Assembly: GCA_000688615.1 (NCBI GenBank)
Contig: JHVA01000001.1
Span: 1,302,001 to 1,366,000, forward strand
Length of the DNA: 64,000 bases
Origin: Acidobacteriaceae bacterium KBS 146
Lineage (GTDB): Bacteria; Acidobacteriota; Terriglobia; Terriglobales; Acidobacteriaceae
Direction of reading: 5' to 3'
Part shown: one piece after another, positions 45,188-54,170 of the stretch
Numbering within the stretch: the first letter of the stretch is position 1
Layout: every line of letters starts with the position of its first letter
Notes under the pieces: generated by a model
Database searches by the model: none
What the model saw: only the letters and a program-made list of their open reading frames with translations
What the model was told of the DNA's origin: nothing
Translations under genes and position numbers: made by a program

Positions 45188-46165
45188 TTACTTCGTCGGC
45201 CGTTCGATTTTGCTGTCCCTGACGTGTGGCACCGGCTGGGCTTCAAAGGCACGCCACAGATGCAGATACCCCATCAGCCGCGCTACATGGAAGAAGTCCG
45301 ATGCCACCAGGTAGAGTAGTCCCACAAAAACCCACCAAATCGTCAGGAACTGCGGTGTTGCCACGCTCTCAAAAGGCAGAGGAGTCGCGGAGAACACCAT
45401 CGCCAGCACCAGCAGAGCAATCTTGACGATCCCCATCACCAGGTTGATCTCGACCAGCTTTCCTTTTACCTCTCCCAGCCTCCAGGCTGCGGAAAGGCTC
45501 TGGATCGGTCCCAGATTCCTCAGCATGGCAAGCAGAGGAGCAATACTGAGAAACCAGCTGAGGATGGCCCACAGAGCAAAGACCCCCAGCGTGGACACAA
45601 TGACCATGGCAAAGTAGCCGACCAGGTTCGGTTCCGAACCGTGCTCCAGCGGACCGGTGACGGCCGTGGCAGCGGCCCAGTGCAGGCAAACGAACCACAG
45701 GAAGAAGGCTCCGGCAAGCGCAATGACCCGTAAAAGCTGCAACACCATGACCGTCCCCGCCCTGGCATGCAGTTCGGAGTCGACGCGCCGGAGGACAACA
45801 GTTCTTCCCAACGAAGACCACACCACCCAGGTAATCAGAAGCAGCGGCACCAACCAGGTCGCCCGTTGCGCAACGGGAGGCAAAAGCACCGATGCTGCCG
45901 TTGCCAGCGTTTGGGCGGCCTCCAGCGGTCGAGTTACCGTCATTGCCTCAAGCGCCGCGAAATCCAGCGGTGTCTCGGCCAGAATGCGATGTCCTACATG
46001 CCACAGCAGTGCCAGCGCCGGTATTCCGTAAGTCCAGCGCCACAGTACCTCAACCACCGTCAGCGATGGACGCGACCAGCACTCCGACAGCGTCCAGACA
46101 AAGGATTGCGTGCCGCGGACAGACCCATCGGCAGATAAAACGAGATCACCCCGGTCTCGAGCCAT
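45188..46165 (-). CDS. Multi-pass membrane protein
   Basis: 325 aa with about six to seven hydrophobic segments. The N-terminal part has an Ala/Thr-rich helix pair around residues 40-130, then LLLITWVVWSSLGRTVVLRRVD and later SWFLSIAPLLAMLRNLGP and a C-terminal helix ending FHVARLMGYLHLWRAFE. No catalytic motif is recognised. Its ATG overlaps the leuS stop as TAATG (46163-46167), so it is translated downstream of leuS. Envelope function unknown. Confidence 0.7.
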   Translation of the reverse strand: MARDRGDLVLSADGSVRGTQSFVWTLSECWSRPSLTVVEVLWRWTYGIPALALLWHVGHRILAETPLDFAALEAMTVTRPLEAAQTLATAASVLLPPVAQRATWLVPLLLITWVVWSSLGRTVVLRRVDSELHARAGTVMVLQLLRVIALAGAFFLWFVCLHWAAATAVTGPLEHGSEPNLVGYFAMVIVSTLGVFALWAILSWFLSIAPLLAMLRNLGPIQSLSAAWRLGEVKGKLVEINLVMGIVKIALLVLAMVFSATPLPFESVATPQFLTIWWVFVGLLYLVASDFFHVARLMGYLHLWRAFEAQPVPHVRDSKIERPTK

Positions 46166-48798
46166 TACTTCACCACAAGGTTGACGAGCTTGCCCGGGAC
46201 CACAATCACCTTCACCACGTTCCTGCCTTCCACGCGCGCCTTCACCTTCTCGTCCGCGAGCGCGGCCGCCTTGATCTCATCCTGATCCGCATCGGCCGGG
46301 ACCTTAATCACGTTGACCAGCTTGCCGTTCACCTGCACTGGAATCTCGATCTCGTTCTCGCGCGCCAGCTCCTCATCCGCAACCGGCCAGGGCGTGCGGA
46401 AGACTACACCCTCTTCGCCAATCTGCTCCCACAACTCCGCCGCAAAGAACGGTGCGAACGGTGCAAGCAGAAGGACCAGGTTGCGGACGATCTCAGCAAC
46501 CGCTGCAGGCGAAGCCTGTCCCGCATCAATGGCCGCCTCTGCCGCGACGATCTCATTGACCAGCGACATGATCGCTGCAATCGAAGTATTGAAGTGCCAG
46601 CGCCCGCTGAAGTCCAGCGTGATCTTCGCAATCGTCTGGTGCAGTGTCCGCAACAGCGCCTGATCGGTCTGCGTGCGACTGACCAGACTGGGAATACGCC
46701 CCAGGCGCGTCGTTTCGGCGTACTTGTTCGCCAACCGGTAGACGCGGCCCAGGAAGCGGCTGATCCCGGCGACGCCTTCCTCCTGCCACTCCAGATCCCG
46801 ATCCGGCGGCGCGGCAAACAGCGCATACATGCGCGTCGCGTCAGCGCCATAGCGCGCAATCATGTCGTCGGGCGACACCACATTGCCCTTCGACTTCGAC
46901 ATCTTCGCGCCGTCCTTGATCACCATACCCTGCGTAAACAACCGCTCCGCAGGCTCATCGTTGTTGATCATTCCCAGGTCCCGCATCACCTTCGTCCAGA
47001 AGCGGGAGTAGATCAGGTGCAGAATGGCGTGCTCTACGCCACCGATGTACTGATCGATGGGGAACCAGTAGTTTGCCTTCTCGCTGGAAAACGGCGTGGT
47101 GTCATCCTTCGCGTCGGTGTAGCGATAGAAGTACCAGCTCGAATCGACAAAGGTATCCATGGTGTCCGTCTCGCGTCGCGCAGGGCCACCGCAGACCGGG
47201 CAGGTCGTGTGCAGAAACTCCGGGACCTTGCCGAGCGGAGATCCGCCCTCCTGGGTGATCTCGATCGACTCAGGCAGAAGCACCGGCAACGCACTCGCAG
47301 GCAGCGCAACCACGCCGCCCGGCTCCACGCCCGCGTGCCCGTTTTCGCAGTACACCATCGGGATCGGGGTGCCCCAATAGCGTTGACGGCTGACGCCCCA
47401 GTCCTTCAGGCGATAGGTCACCGTGGGCTCGCCAAAACCATTCTGCTTCGCAAAGGCAGCCATCTTCTGCTGCGCCTCCGTGCAGCTCAACCCGTCCCAC
47501 TCGCGCGAGTTGATCAGCACCGCATTCTCTTCGGCGGTGAAGGGTAGATCCGGCTGCTCTCCTTCTTCGGCTGCAATCACGCGGCGCACCGGAAGACCGT
47601 ACTTCTGCGCAAACTCGAAGTCGCGCTCATCGTGCGCCGGGACGCTCATAATTGCGCCCGTACCGTAGTCGGCCAGGATGTAGTTTCCCACCCAGATCGG
47701 GACGCGCTCGCCGTTGAACGGGTTGATCGCAAAGCGGCCAGTGTTCACGCCATGCTTTTCAATCGCGCCAAAGTCGTCGCTCTCGCGCGCCTTCTTTTGT
47801 TCTTCCCGCAGCGCCTCAATCTTCGCGGCCAGGTCCGCATCCTCGGCAGCAAATGCCTTCGCCACGGCGTGGTCAGGAGCCAGCTGAACCGACGTTGCGC
47901 CATAGATCGTATCGACGCGCGTCGTAAAGACAGTGATCACGCTACAAGCGTCGCCCTGAGCGGACTGCCCAGTCCCCCCGGCAGTGTCATCCTGAGCGGA
48001 GCGCAGCGAAGTCGAAGGATCTGCGGTTGCCTCTTTCGACGAACCGCCCTCGACCGCAAAGTTCACCAGCGCACCCTCGCTGCGCCCAATCCAGTTCCGC
48101 TGCATCGTCCGGACCTTCTCGGGCCAGCCCTCCAGCTTCTCCAACCCGTCCAGCAACTCGTCCGCATACTTCGTGATCCGCAGGAACCACTGCGTCAGGT
48201 CGCGCTGTTCGACGATCGTGTCTTCATGGCGCCAGCACCGGCCGTTGACCACCTGTTCGTTCGCCAGAACCGTCTGGCAGTCGGGGCACCAGTTCACCTT
48301 GCTCTTCTTCCGGTAAGCCAGCCCCGTCTCGTACATCTTCAGGAAGAACCACTGGTTCCAGCGGTAGTAGTCCGGCAGGCAGGTCGCTACCTCGGTCGAC
48401 CAGTCGTAGCTCAACCCCATGCGCCGCATCTGCTTCTTCATCGCCGCGATGTTCTGCAAGGTCCAGTCACGCGGAGGCGTATTGTTTTTGAGCGCCGCAT
48501 TCTCCGCGGGCAGGCCGAAGGCGTCCCACCCCATCGGGTGCAGCACATTGTGCCCGCGCATCCACATAAAACGCGCCAGGGCATCGCCAATCGAGTAGTT
48601 CCTGACATGGCCCATGTGCAACTGGCCGCTCGGATACGGCAGCATCTCCAGGCAATAGAACTTCGGCTTGCCCGAATCGTGACCCTCCGCCGTATAAAGC
48701 TTCGGATCGGCGTCCCAGCGCGCCTGCCACTTCGGTTCAATCTCCGCCGGGTTATACCGGGCCTGCCGTTCGGTCTCGTTGGTCTCAATCTCTGACAT
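46165..48798 (-). CDS. leuS: Leucyl-tRNA synthetase containing an in-frame dispersed repeat
   Basis: 877 aa. Charges tRNA-Leu; both tRNA-Leu genes in the window are substrates. The class I signatures are present: PYPSGQLHMGH (HIGH) and KMSKSKGN (KMSKS), plus the editing domain with FTTRVDTIYGA. At about residues 255-275 (bases 47984-48030) the sequence reads ATADPSTSLRSAQDDTAG, a translated copy of the dispersed repeat, followed by a partial second copy (SAQGDA). The inserted segment falls at the entry of the CP1 editing domain. Start ATG 48798, normal family length elsewhere. Confidence 0.95.
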   Translation of the reverse strand: MSEIETNETERQARYNPAEIEPKWQARWDADPKLYTAEGHDSGKPKFYCLEMLPYPSGQLHMGHVRNYSIGDALARFMWMRGHNVLHPMGWDAFGLPAENAALKNNTPPRDWTLQNIAAMKKQMRRMGLSYDWSTEVATCLPDYYRWNQWFFLKMYETGLAYRKKSKVNWCPDCQTVLANEQVVNGRCWRHEDTIVEQRDLTQWFLRITKYADELLDGLEKLEGWPEKVRTMQRNWIGRSEGALVNFAVEGGSSKEATADPSTSLRSAQDDTAGGTGQSAQGDACSVITVFTTRVDTIYGATSVQLAPDHAVAKAFAAEDADLAAKIEALREEQKKARESDDFGAIEKHGVNTGRFAINPFNGERVPIWVGNYILADYGTGAIMSVPAHDERDFEFAQKYGLPVRRVIAAEEGEQPDLPFTAEENAVLINSREWDGLSCTEAQQKMAAFAKQNGFGEPTVTYRLKDWGVSRQRYWGTPIPMVYCENGHAGVEPGGVVALPASALPVLLPESIEITQEGGSPLGKVPEFLHTTCPVCGGPARRETDTMDTFVDSSWYFYRYTDAKDDTTPFSSEKANYWFPIDQYIGGVEHAILHLIYSRFWTKVMRDLGMINNDEPAERLFTQGMVIKDGAKMSKSKGNVVSPDDMIARYGADATRMYALFAAPPDRDLEWQEEGVAGISRFLGRVYRLANKYAETTRLGRIPSLVSRTQTDQALLRTLHQTIAKITLDFSGRWHFNTSIAAIMSLVNEIVAAEAAIDAGQASPAAVAEIVRNLVLLLAPFAPFFAAELWEQIGEEGVVFRTPWPVADEELARENEIEIPVQVNGKLVNVIKVPADADQDEIKAAALADEKVKARVEGRNVVKVIVVPGKLVNLVVK
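47984..48030 (+). repeat. Dispersed repeat inside leuS
   Basis: GTGTCATCCTGAGCGGAGCG...GTCGAAGGATCTGCGGT matches the intergenic copies at 7611, 7781, 15127, 53561 and 56512. The sequence at 47947-47967 (AGCGTCGCCCTGAGCGGACT) is a partial neighbouring copy. Both keep the leuS frame. Confidence 0.85.
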
Positions 48799-48909
48799 AT
48801 TCTTTGATTGTAAAGAATTCCTCGCCGCTGGCAGGAACAGCCCGCTCTTCCCTCTCCGGCATGCCAGCCATTACCATGGCCGGGTTCCGTTATTGACACT
48901 CGAGGGATC

Positions 48910-50253
48910 ATGGATAAGCGAGAATTTCTGAAGACCTCCGGCGCCTTCGCCGCAACCGCCCTTTTACCCGGTTTCGCTTCTGCTGACGAAAAAAAGATGA
49001 CACATCGAACCAACTGGTCTGGAAACCTCACCTACCACACCGATAATCTCTTCGAACCCTCCACTGTTGCCGAGCTCCAGCAGGTGGTCAAAGACAATCC
49101 CAGCATCCGTCCGCTCGGAACCCGGCACTCCTTCAACGCCCTCGCCGATAGCACCCACGCCCAGGTCTCCCTCGGCAAATTCAAGGACATCGCCATCGAC
49201 GAGAAGGCAAAGACCGTCACCGTCGGAGCCGGTGTCCGCTACGGCGACGTCGCTCCCGTGATCGACGCCAAGGGCTTTGCGCTGCACAATCTTGCCTCCC
49301 TGCCCCACATCTCCGTCCCCGGCGCCATCGCCACCGGAACCCACGGCTCCGGAATCCACAACAGGAACCTCTCCTCCTCGGTCGCGGCCATCGAGTTCGT
49401 CGACGCCAACGGTGACCTCCACACCCTCTCCCGCGCCGACGGCGAAAAGTTCAACGGAGCCGTCGTTAACCTCGGTCTGCTCGGTGCCATGACCAAGATC
49501 ACGCTCGACCTCGAACCCACCTTCCAGGTCGCCCAAACGGTCTACACTGACCTGCCCTTTGCCGAGCTCGAGCACCACTTTGACGACATCTTCGGCGCAG
49601 GCTACAGCGTCAGCCTGTTCACCGACTGGCAGCAGGGCCGCGGAACCGAGCTCTGGATCAAACGCAGGGTCGCCCCTGGCCAGAAGCTCGACACGCCCCA
49701 GATGTTCTATAACGGCAAGCTCGCCACCAAAAACCTGCACCCCATCCCCGCTCTCGACGCCGTCAACTGCACTCCGCAGATGGACGTCCCCGGCCCCTGG
49801 TACGAGCGTTTGCCGCACTTCCGCATGAACTTCACTCCATCCAGTGGCGAAGAGCTCCAGACCGAATACTTCGTGCCTCGCAGTCACGCCTACGAGGCCA
49901 TCCGTGCGGTTGAAACCCTGAAGGACCACATCACACCGCACCTTCTGACCACCGAGCTGCGCACCATCGCCGCCGACGACCTCTGGCTCAGCATGGCCTA
50001 CAAGCAGGACTCCCTCGCTATCCACTTCACCTGGAAGCGCCAGTGGCCCGAGGTCCAGAAGATCCTCCCGCTCATCCAGCAGAAGCTCGCCCCCTTCAAC
50101 CCGCGCCCCCACTGGGCCAAGCTCTCCACCTACGACGGCGCGCACTTCCGCCAGGTCTATCCCAAACTCGCCGACTTCAAAGCGCTTGCCCAGCAGTACG
50201 ACCCCAAGGGCAAGTTCCGCAACCAGCTCGTCACCGCCGAGCTCTACAGCTAA
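48910..50253 (+). CDS. FAD-binding alditol/sugar oxidase-like protein with Tat-like signal
   Basis: 447 aa. MDKREFLKTSGAFAATALLPG is a Tat-like or lipoprotein-like leader; the VAO-type FAD domain follows (IRPLGTRHSFNALADS, SVPGAIATGTHGSGI) and a C-terminal ALO-type domain containing FRMNFTPSSGEELQTEYFVPR and ending with the conserved HWAKLSTYD region. It resembles AldO-type alditol oxidases, which oxidise xylitol or sorbitol with O2. His in GTHGSG is the usual FAD-attachment or active-site position. It is divergent from leuS and followed by an SDR. Confidence 0.85.
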   Translation: MDKREFLKTSGAFAATALLPGFASADEKKMTHRTNWSGNLTYHTDNLFEPSTVAELQQVVKDNPSIRPLGTRHSFNALADSTHAQVSLGKFKDIAIDEKAKTVTVGAGVRYGDVAPVIDAKGFALHNLASLPHISVPGAIATGTHGSGIHNRNLSSSVAAIEFVDANGDLHTLSRADGEKFNGAVVNLGLLGAMTKITLDLEPTFQVAQTVYTDLPFAELEHHFDDIFGAGYSVSLFTDWQQGRGTELWIKRRVAPGQKLDTPQMFYNGKLATKNLHPIPALDAVNCTPQMDVPGPWYERLPHFRMNFTPSSGEELQTEYFVPRSHAYEAIRAVETLKDHITPHLLTTELRTIAADDLWLSMAYKQDSLAIHFTWKRQWPEVQKILPLIQQKLAPFNPRPHWAKLSTYDGAHFRQVYPKLADFKALAQQYDPKGKFRNQLVTAELYS

Positions 50254-50275
50254 GCCCGACACTCCTCGACTAGCT

Positions 50276-50410
50276 GGGTGCCCCATCTTCGCGACAGCTT
50301 CATCGTCGCTAAGGTGGGACATCGAGCGAAGCTCGACCGCTTCGTTTAGGGGCGCGGCTAGCCGTGTCGCACTCATAAAATGCAGTAAGTCGCCTTCAGC
50401 CCCTGAGGTA
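50276..50410. repeat. Dispersed palindromic repeat between oxidase and SDR genes
   Basis: Contains CCCCATCTTCGCGACAGCTT, GTGGGACATCGAGCGAAGCTC and GGCGCGGCTAGCCGTGTCGC, closely matching the copies at 12267 and 15311. It ends about 40 nt before the SDR start codon. Confidence 0.75.
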
Positions 50411-50446
50411 CCTATCCTCTCCAGCGGACTCCGCATCCAACCCACC

Positions 50447-51160
50447 ATGACCGAAGAACTCAAAGGACAAGTCGCCGTCGTCACCGGAGCCGCACGCGGC
50501 ATCGGCGCTGCCATCAGTAAGCAACTCGCCTCCATGGGAGCCACCGTCGTTCTCGTCGCCCGCGACCTCGCCCGCCTTGATCAGGTCCGTCAGGAGATCG
50601 TAGACGCAGGAGGCTCCGCCCAGACCGCCCCGCTCGATCTCCTCGACGAATCCTCCATCACCAGCCTCGCCAAGACCGTCCAGACCCAGCATGGCCGCTG
50701 CGACATCCTCGTCAATAACGCCGGCATCGGCCTCATCGGCAAACCGCTCGTCGAGATGGCGCCCTCCGACTGGGACACCCTGATGGGAACCAATCTCCGC
50801 GGCCCCTACCTGATGATCCGCGCCCTGGCCCCTATGATGATCGCCGCGCAGTCCGGCCACATCGTCAACATCTCCTCACTCGCCGGTCGCAACCCGCTTC
50901 CTAACGGTGCAGCCTACTCGGCCTCCAAGTGGGGACTGAACGGCCTCACCTATTCTGTCGCCGAAGAGCTGCGCCCTCACAACATCCGCGTCTCCGTCAT
51001 AGCTCCCGGCTCCGTTAATACCGGCTTCTCCCGGAGCGACAAGAACACCGACAAGAAGGTCCAGCCGGAAGACGTCGCCCGCGTCGTCGCCATGCTCGTC
51101 ACCCAGGCTCCGCAGTCCTTCGTCAGCGAAGTCCTGCTGCGTCCCACGCAGAAGCCCTGA
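50447..51160 (+). CDS. Short-chain dehydrogenase/reductase
   Basis: 237 aa. Rossmann motif VTGAARGIGAAISKQLASMG, NNAGIGLIG, the catalytic Ser/Tyr/Lys arrangement NISSLAGRNPLPNGAAYSASKW, and PGSVNTGFSRS. It is a classical SDR; homologues include 3-oxoacyl-ACP reductase, but substrate cannot be stated. ATG 50447 is used; upstream codons fall in a dispersed repeat. It follows the alditol-oxidase gene, so a linked role in polyol or sugar oxidation is possible. Confidence 0.88.
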   Translation: MTEELKGQVAVVTGAARGIGAAISKQLASMGATVVLVARDLARLDQVRQEIVDAGGSAQTAPLDLLDESSITSLAKTVQTQHGRCDILVNNAGIGLIGKPLVEMAPSDWDTLMGTNLRGPYLMIRALAPMMIAAQSGHIVNISSLAGRNPLPNGAAYSASKWGLNGLTYSVAEELRPHNIRVSVIAPGSVNTGFSRSDKNTDKKVQPEDVARVVAMLVTQAPQSFVSEVLLRPTQKP

Positions 51161-51172
51161 CCGGTCAACTGG

Positions 51173-51976
51173 CTATTGGCTATCCGCCGCCTCATTCAGC
51201 TTCTGCGCGATCTCTCTGAGCGTCTGCTTTACATCTTTGACCTCGTACCCTTTCGGGGCATGAAACAGGGCGGCATCCGGTTCGACGCGTGAGAACTGAC
51301 GCAGCTCCACGGTCCTGACTCCGCTTCGGGGATCCGTCCATTCCTCCTTCATCACCAGCTTCATCTCATCCGAGGTCCACATCTCGCGCGTCTTCGTAAT
51401 CGGAGTGTCATAGCCTGAGCGGCCCGCCGGAACCACTGTCGTCGTCTTCACATCGGTAACAGCCAGTCCATCCAGCATCTGCGTCCCAAGATTCTCCGTG
51501 GTCACCGTCGGTTGTGGGAGGGACGGATCTTCTCTCATCGGCCGCACCGCCGGCTGCAAAGTCTTCCGTTCCCCTGACAACTTGATCACGGTGGCGACAT
51601 GCTTCGCCTGCGGCGCTGTCGACCACGTCGTCAGAGTATGCGCGACTGGGTCCGACACGAACACCATCGCCGAATCCGGTTGGCCGCCCTGCCCCTTCGC
51701 TGTCCTGATCTCAACGCGAACGCGTCCGGCACTGTCCCTCGCCACAAAATGATGGCCCTGACGCGAAGCTTTCGTCCCATCTTCCAGTCTCCGCACCGTG
51801 GTATGCACCTGCATCGCGGAGTACGGTTCTCCTGTCACCGGTTCGGCAACCAACGTATGGATCACGCCGCCATTCGAGAGAGCTCCGCCCTCGGAAGACA
51901 CGCTTCCGCTCTGCGCCCAGGCCAACGGCGCCCCCATCGTCATCCCAACCACACAGGCCAGCAGACACGCTCGCAT
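51173..51976 (-). CDS. Secreted hypothetical protein
   Basis: 267 aa. A signal peptide (MRACLLACVVGMTMGAPLAWAQ) is followed by a beta-rich region containing HFVARDSAGRVRVEIRTAK, VFVSDPVAHTLTTWS and TREMWTSDEMKLVMKEEW with RTVELRQFSRVEPD, a layout like outer-membrane-lipoprotein-carrier-type domains of unknown role, and an amphipathic C-terminus. It converges with the SDR gene, 12 nt apart. Family name not recognised. Confidence 0.65.
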   Translation of the reverse strand: MRACLLACVVGMTMGAPLAWAQSGSVSSEGGALSNGGVIHTLVAEPVTGEPYSAMQVHTTVRRLEDGTKASRQGHHFVARDSAGRVRVEIRTAKGQGGQPDSAMVFVSDPVAHTLTTWSTAPQAKHVATVIKLSGERKTLQPAVRPMREDPSLPQPTVTTENLGTQMLDGLAVTDVKTTTVVPAGRSGYDTPITKTREMWTSDEMKLVMKEEWTDPRSGVRTVELRQFSRVEPDAALFHAPKGYEVKDVKQTLREIAQKLNEAADSQ

Positions 51977-52107
51977 CGTCGCTCCACTTGCTCAGCCGCC
52001 GTAACGGAGGTCAGGAAGCACACGGCCGGGCAACTTATTTTTTGGTTAATTGCTGGATTTATAAACGGCGCTCACCCACAAAAAGTCTCGCCTTGAAAGA
52101 TGAATAT

Positions 52108-52488
52108 TTATCCTGCTGCGATCTCGACCTCTACGACATCACCATCTCGTAGCTGAAAGTGGTCGCGAAGCTTCACATCGGTCGCGATCTCAATGATCGT
52201 TCTCGGATGATGTCCTCGCTCCTGCTCATTCGCATCGGTTCGCAGAAGAAAAGCAGGCCGGCCGAAGATCCGGCACGGAACGAGATTCACGGAAACCGTC
52301 CCGCCATACTCCTCACCCTCGAGTCGCAGAACCTTCTCCGGCAGACGATAAGGCTCCGGGAGCGCGACGTTCAACGTTCCAGGAAACAACCTCATCTTCG
52401 TCTTCCGCTCATAGTGATCCGATAACTTGTCAATCCAGAACGAAAAGTTACCCATGCCTGAGACGACCTTTCCGCGAAGAATGGCCAT
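52108..52488 (-). CDS. DUF120/RibK-like protein (archaeal-type CTP-dependent riboflavin kinase fold)
   Basis: 126 aa. The archaeal RibK/DUF120 features are visible: GKVVSGMGNFSFWI, the hallmark FPGTLNVAL (residues 35-43), and the C-terminal HPRTIIEIATDVKLRDHF followed by LRDGDVVEVEI. In archaea this domain phosphorylates riboflavin with CTP to give FMN, while bacteria normally use RibF. It starts 3 nt after the nfo stop (TGA-GCA-ATG), so it is coupled to nfo. A kinase role here is inferred from the signature only. Confidence 0.75.
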   Translation of the reverse strand: MAILRGKVVSGMGNFSFWIDKLSDHYERKTKMRLFPGTLNVALPEPYRLPEKVLRLEGEEYGGTVSVNLVPCRIFGRPAFLLRTDANEQERGHHPRTIIEIATDVKLRDHFQLRDGDVVEVEIAAG

Positions 52489-52491
52489 TGC

Positions 52492-53376
52492 TCACCCCGC
52501 CGCCAAAGCCCGCAGCACGCCGACATTCCGCGCCTCATCGCCAGGAGCATCCACCGGGGTCTCCGCAATAAACGCGCAGTGGCTGAAACGGTCATCGTGC
52601 AGCAACCTGCGAAAAGCCTCCGCCCCAATCGTCCCCTCGCCGATATGCTCATGCCGGTCCAGCTTCGAACCCATCGCGGCCTTCGCATCGTTGCAGTGCC
52701 ACACCTTCACCGCGTCAAAGCCCACCGTCGACTCCACCAGCTTCATCGTCTCGATATACCCATCGACCGAAACAATGTCGTACCCCGAAACATGTACATG
52801 ACAGGTATCCAGACACACCGCAACAGGAGCGCACGCCTTCAGGCACTCCACCAGCTCAGCCACCTGCTCCAGCTTGCCGCCAAGCGAAAACTCCGCGCCC
52901 GCCGTATTCTCAATCAGGATCTTGAAGTTCTTCCCTGGGCTGGTGGTTTTAGAAAAATCAATCCCCTCAATCGCCTTCTCGATCGACTGCGCTGCGTACG
53001 TCAGCCCCTGCTCCCGCGTAAGCCCCTTCCAGCTTCCCGGATGCAGCACCAGAAACTCAGCTCCCAGCGCCAGCGCACGCTCCACCTCGCCGCGAAACGC
53101 CGTCGTTGAGTTCGCGCGCACGCTTTCGGTCTGGCTGCAAAGGTTGATCAGATAACTCGCATGGATCGCAACCGGGTGCACATCGTGCTTCGCGCGCAGC
53201 TCCTGCATCTTTCCGGCATCCGCAGGCTTCACCGGCGCAGCCTTCCACATCCTGGGGCTCGACGAAAAGATCTGAAACGTATTCGCACCGGCAGCTGCAG
53301 CCCGCTCCACCGCGGTCCACGCCCCGCCCGCCGTCCCTACATGCACGCCAATTCTCTTCTTCGCCTTCGTCGCCAT
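52492..53376 (-). CDS. nfo: Endonuclease IV (AP endonuclease)
   Basis: 294 aa. Zinc-dependent TIM-barrel nuclease that incises abasic sites. Characteristic metal and catalytic regions are IGVHVGTAGG, AIHASYLINLCS, LVLHPGS, ILIENTAG, VCLDTCHVHVSGYDIV, VKVWHCNDAKAAMGSKLDRHEHIG and FIAETP. All zinc ligand regions look intact. Its end is directly coupled to the DUF120 gene, giving a DNA-repair/flavin-related pair without an obvious shared pathway. Confidence 0.95.
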   Translation of the reverse strand: MATKAKKRIGVHVGTAGGAWTAVERAAAAGANTFQIFSSSPRMWKAAPVKPADAGKMQELRAKHDVHPVAIHASYLINLCSQTESVRANSTTAFRGEVERALALGAEFLVLHPGSWKGLTREQGLTYAAQSIEKAIEGIDFSKTTSPGKNFKILIENTAGAEFSLGGKLEQVAELVECLKACAPVAVCLDTCHVHVSGYDIVSVDGYIETMKLVESTVGFDAVKVWHCNDAKAAMGSKLDRHEHIGEGTIGAEAFRRLLHDDRFSHCAFIAETPVDAPGDEARNVGVLRALAAG

Positions 53377-53688
53377 CTTTCTAGCCTACCGCACTCCCAC
53401 GACACACATCGAGCACGTGTCCCTGAGCGAAGCGGCGCAGCCGCCCCCTCGAAAGAGCCGCGTTCTGGCCCAAGCGTGACGCTGTTCCTATTTCCCGTCC
53501 CTATTCCCTGTCCCTATTCCATCTTCCCAGTTCCGTGTTTCCTGTCCCCCCCAGTAAAAATGTCATCCTGAGCGGAGGCAAAGCCGGAGTCGAAGGATCT
53601 GCGGTTATGATGCACGCGTCAATCCAACAACCCTTCGCGAATTCCCCCATGCTATCCTCATCCCGCAATCCACAACGAAAGGACATCT
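53377..53688. other. Gap holding dispersed repeats
   Basis: No convincing gene. A full TGTCATCCTGAGCG-family copy lies at about 53561-53606 on the plus strand, variant internally (GGAGGCAAAGCCGGAGTCGAAG). A more diverged relative starts near 53418 (GTGTCCCTGAGCGAAGCGGC). Short C-rich tandem stretches (TTCCC/TATTCCC) at 53490-53530 are also present. Confidence 0.6.
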
Positions 53689-54129
53689 ATGGCCACTCCG
53701 CAGAACTACGCGAACCACGCCCGCACCGATCCCCCCATGCACTTCTTCGTCTTTCCGGCACTCATCGTCAACTTCGGCGTCGCCATCTACATCGCCATCC
53801 ACTTCCGGCACGACTATCCCTACCTCGGCCACTGGTCCATCGTCGTCTCGTTCGCGCTTCTCGTTCTTGCCTTCAAGTGCCGCATCAACGACCTCAAGCT
53901 GCAGGACCGCATGATCTGCCTGGAAGAGCGCCTGCGCATCGCCTCGCTCTTACCCGCCGATCAGCAGAAGCACATCCCGGAGCTCACCGTGCGCCAACTC
54001 ATCGCCCTCCGCTTCGCCTCCGACGAAGAGCTCTCCGCGCTCGTCCACAAGACCCTCACTCAGAACCTCGAACCCAAAGCCATCAAGCAAAGCATCACCA
54101 CCTGGCGGGCCGATAATCACCGCGTCTGA
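53689..54129 (+). CDS. Two-helix membrane protein (DUF6526-like)
   Basis: 146 aa. MATPQNYANHARTDPPMHFF and two hydrophobic helices (about 19-40 and 48-64), followed by a charged region IQDRMICLEERLRIASLLP-like and an ordered Arg/Glu-rich end. The N-terminal pattern matches small membrane proteins I associate with DUF6526, common in acidobacteria; function unknown. It stands upstream of the glycosidase-like gene. Confidence 0.7.
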   Translation: MATPQNYANHARTDPPMHFFVFPALIVNFGVAIYIAIHFRHDYPYLGHWSIVVSFALLVLAFKCRINDLKLQDRMICLEERLRIASLLPADQQKHIPELTVRQLIALRFASDEELSALVHKTLTQNLEPKAIKQSITTWRADNHRV

Positions 54130-54170
54130 CAACGGACCAACACGCTCTTGCAGATATAAAATCCTCACCT

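Noticed and set aside
45892..47547. 551-aa frame on the plus strand opposite leuS and the membrane protein
   Set aside because: Arg/His-rich antisense shadow of two confirmed genes.
47984..48030. Reading the leuS repeat as a frameshift or pseudogene
   Set aside because: The repeat keeps the frame and all catalytic motifs continue on both sides, so leuS appears intact.
48799..48909. T-box leader for leuS
   Set aside because: The 110-nt leader shows no specifier stem or T-box sequence that I can recognise.
48964..50544. 526-aa frame on the minus strand opposite the alditol-oxidase gene
   Set aside because: It mirrors the oxidase gene; no ribosome-binding site, and composition is the Gly/Asp/Glu/Val-rich pattern typical of antisense frames.
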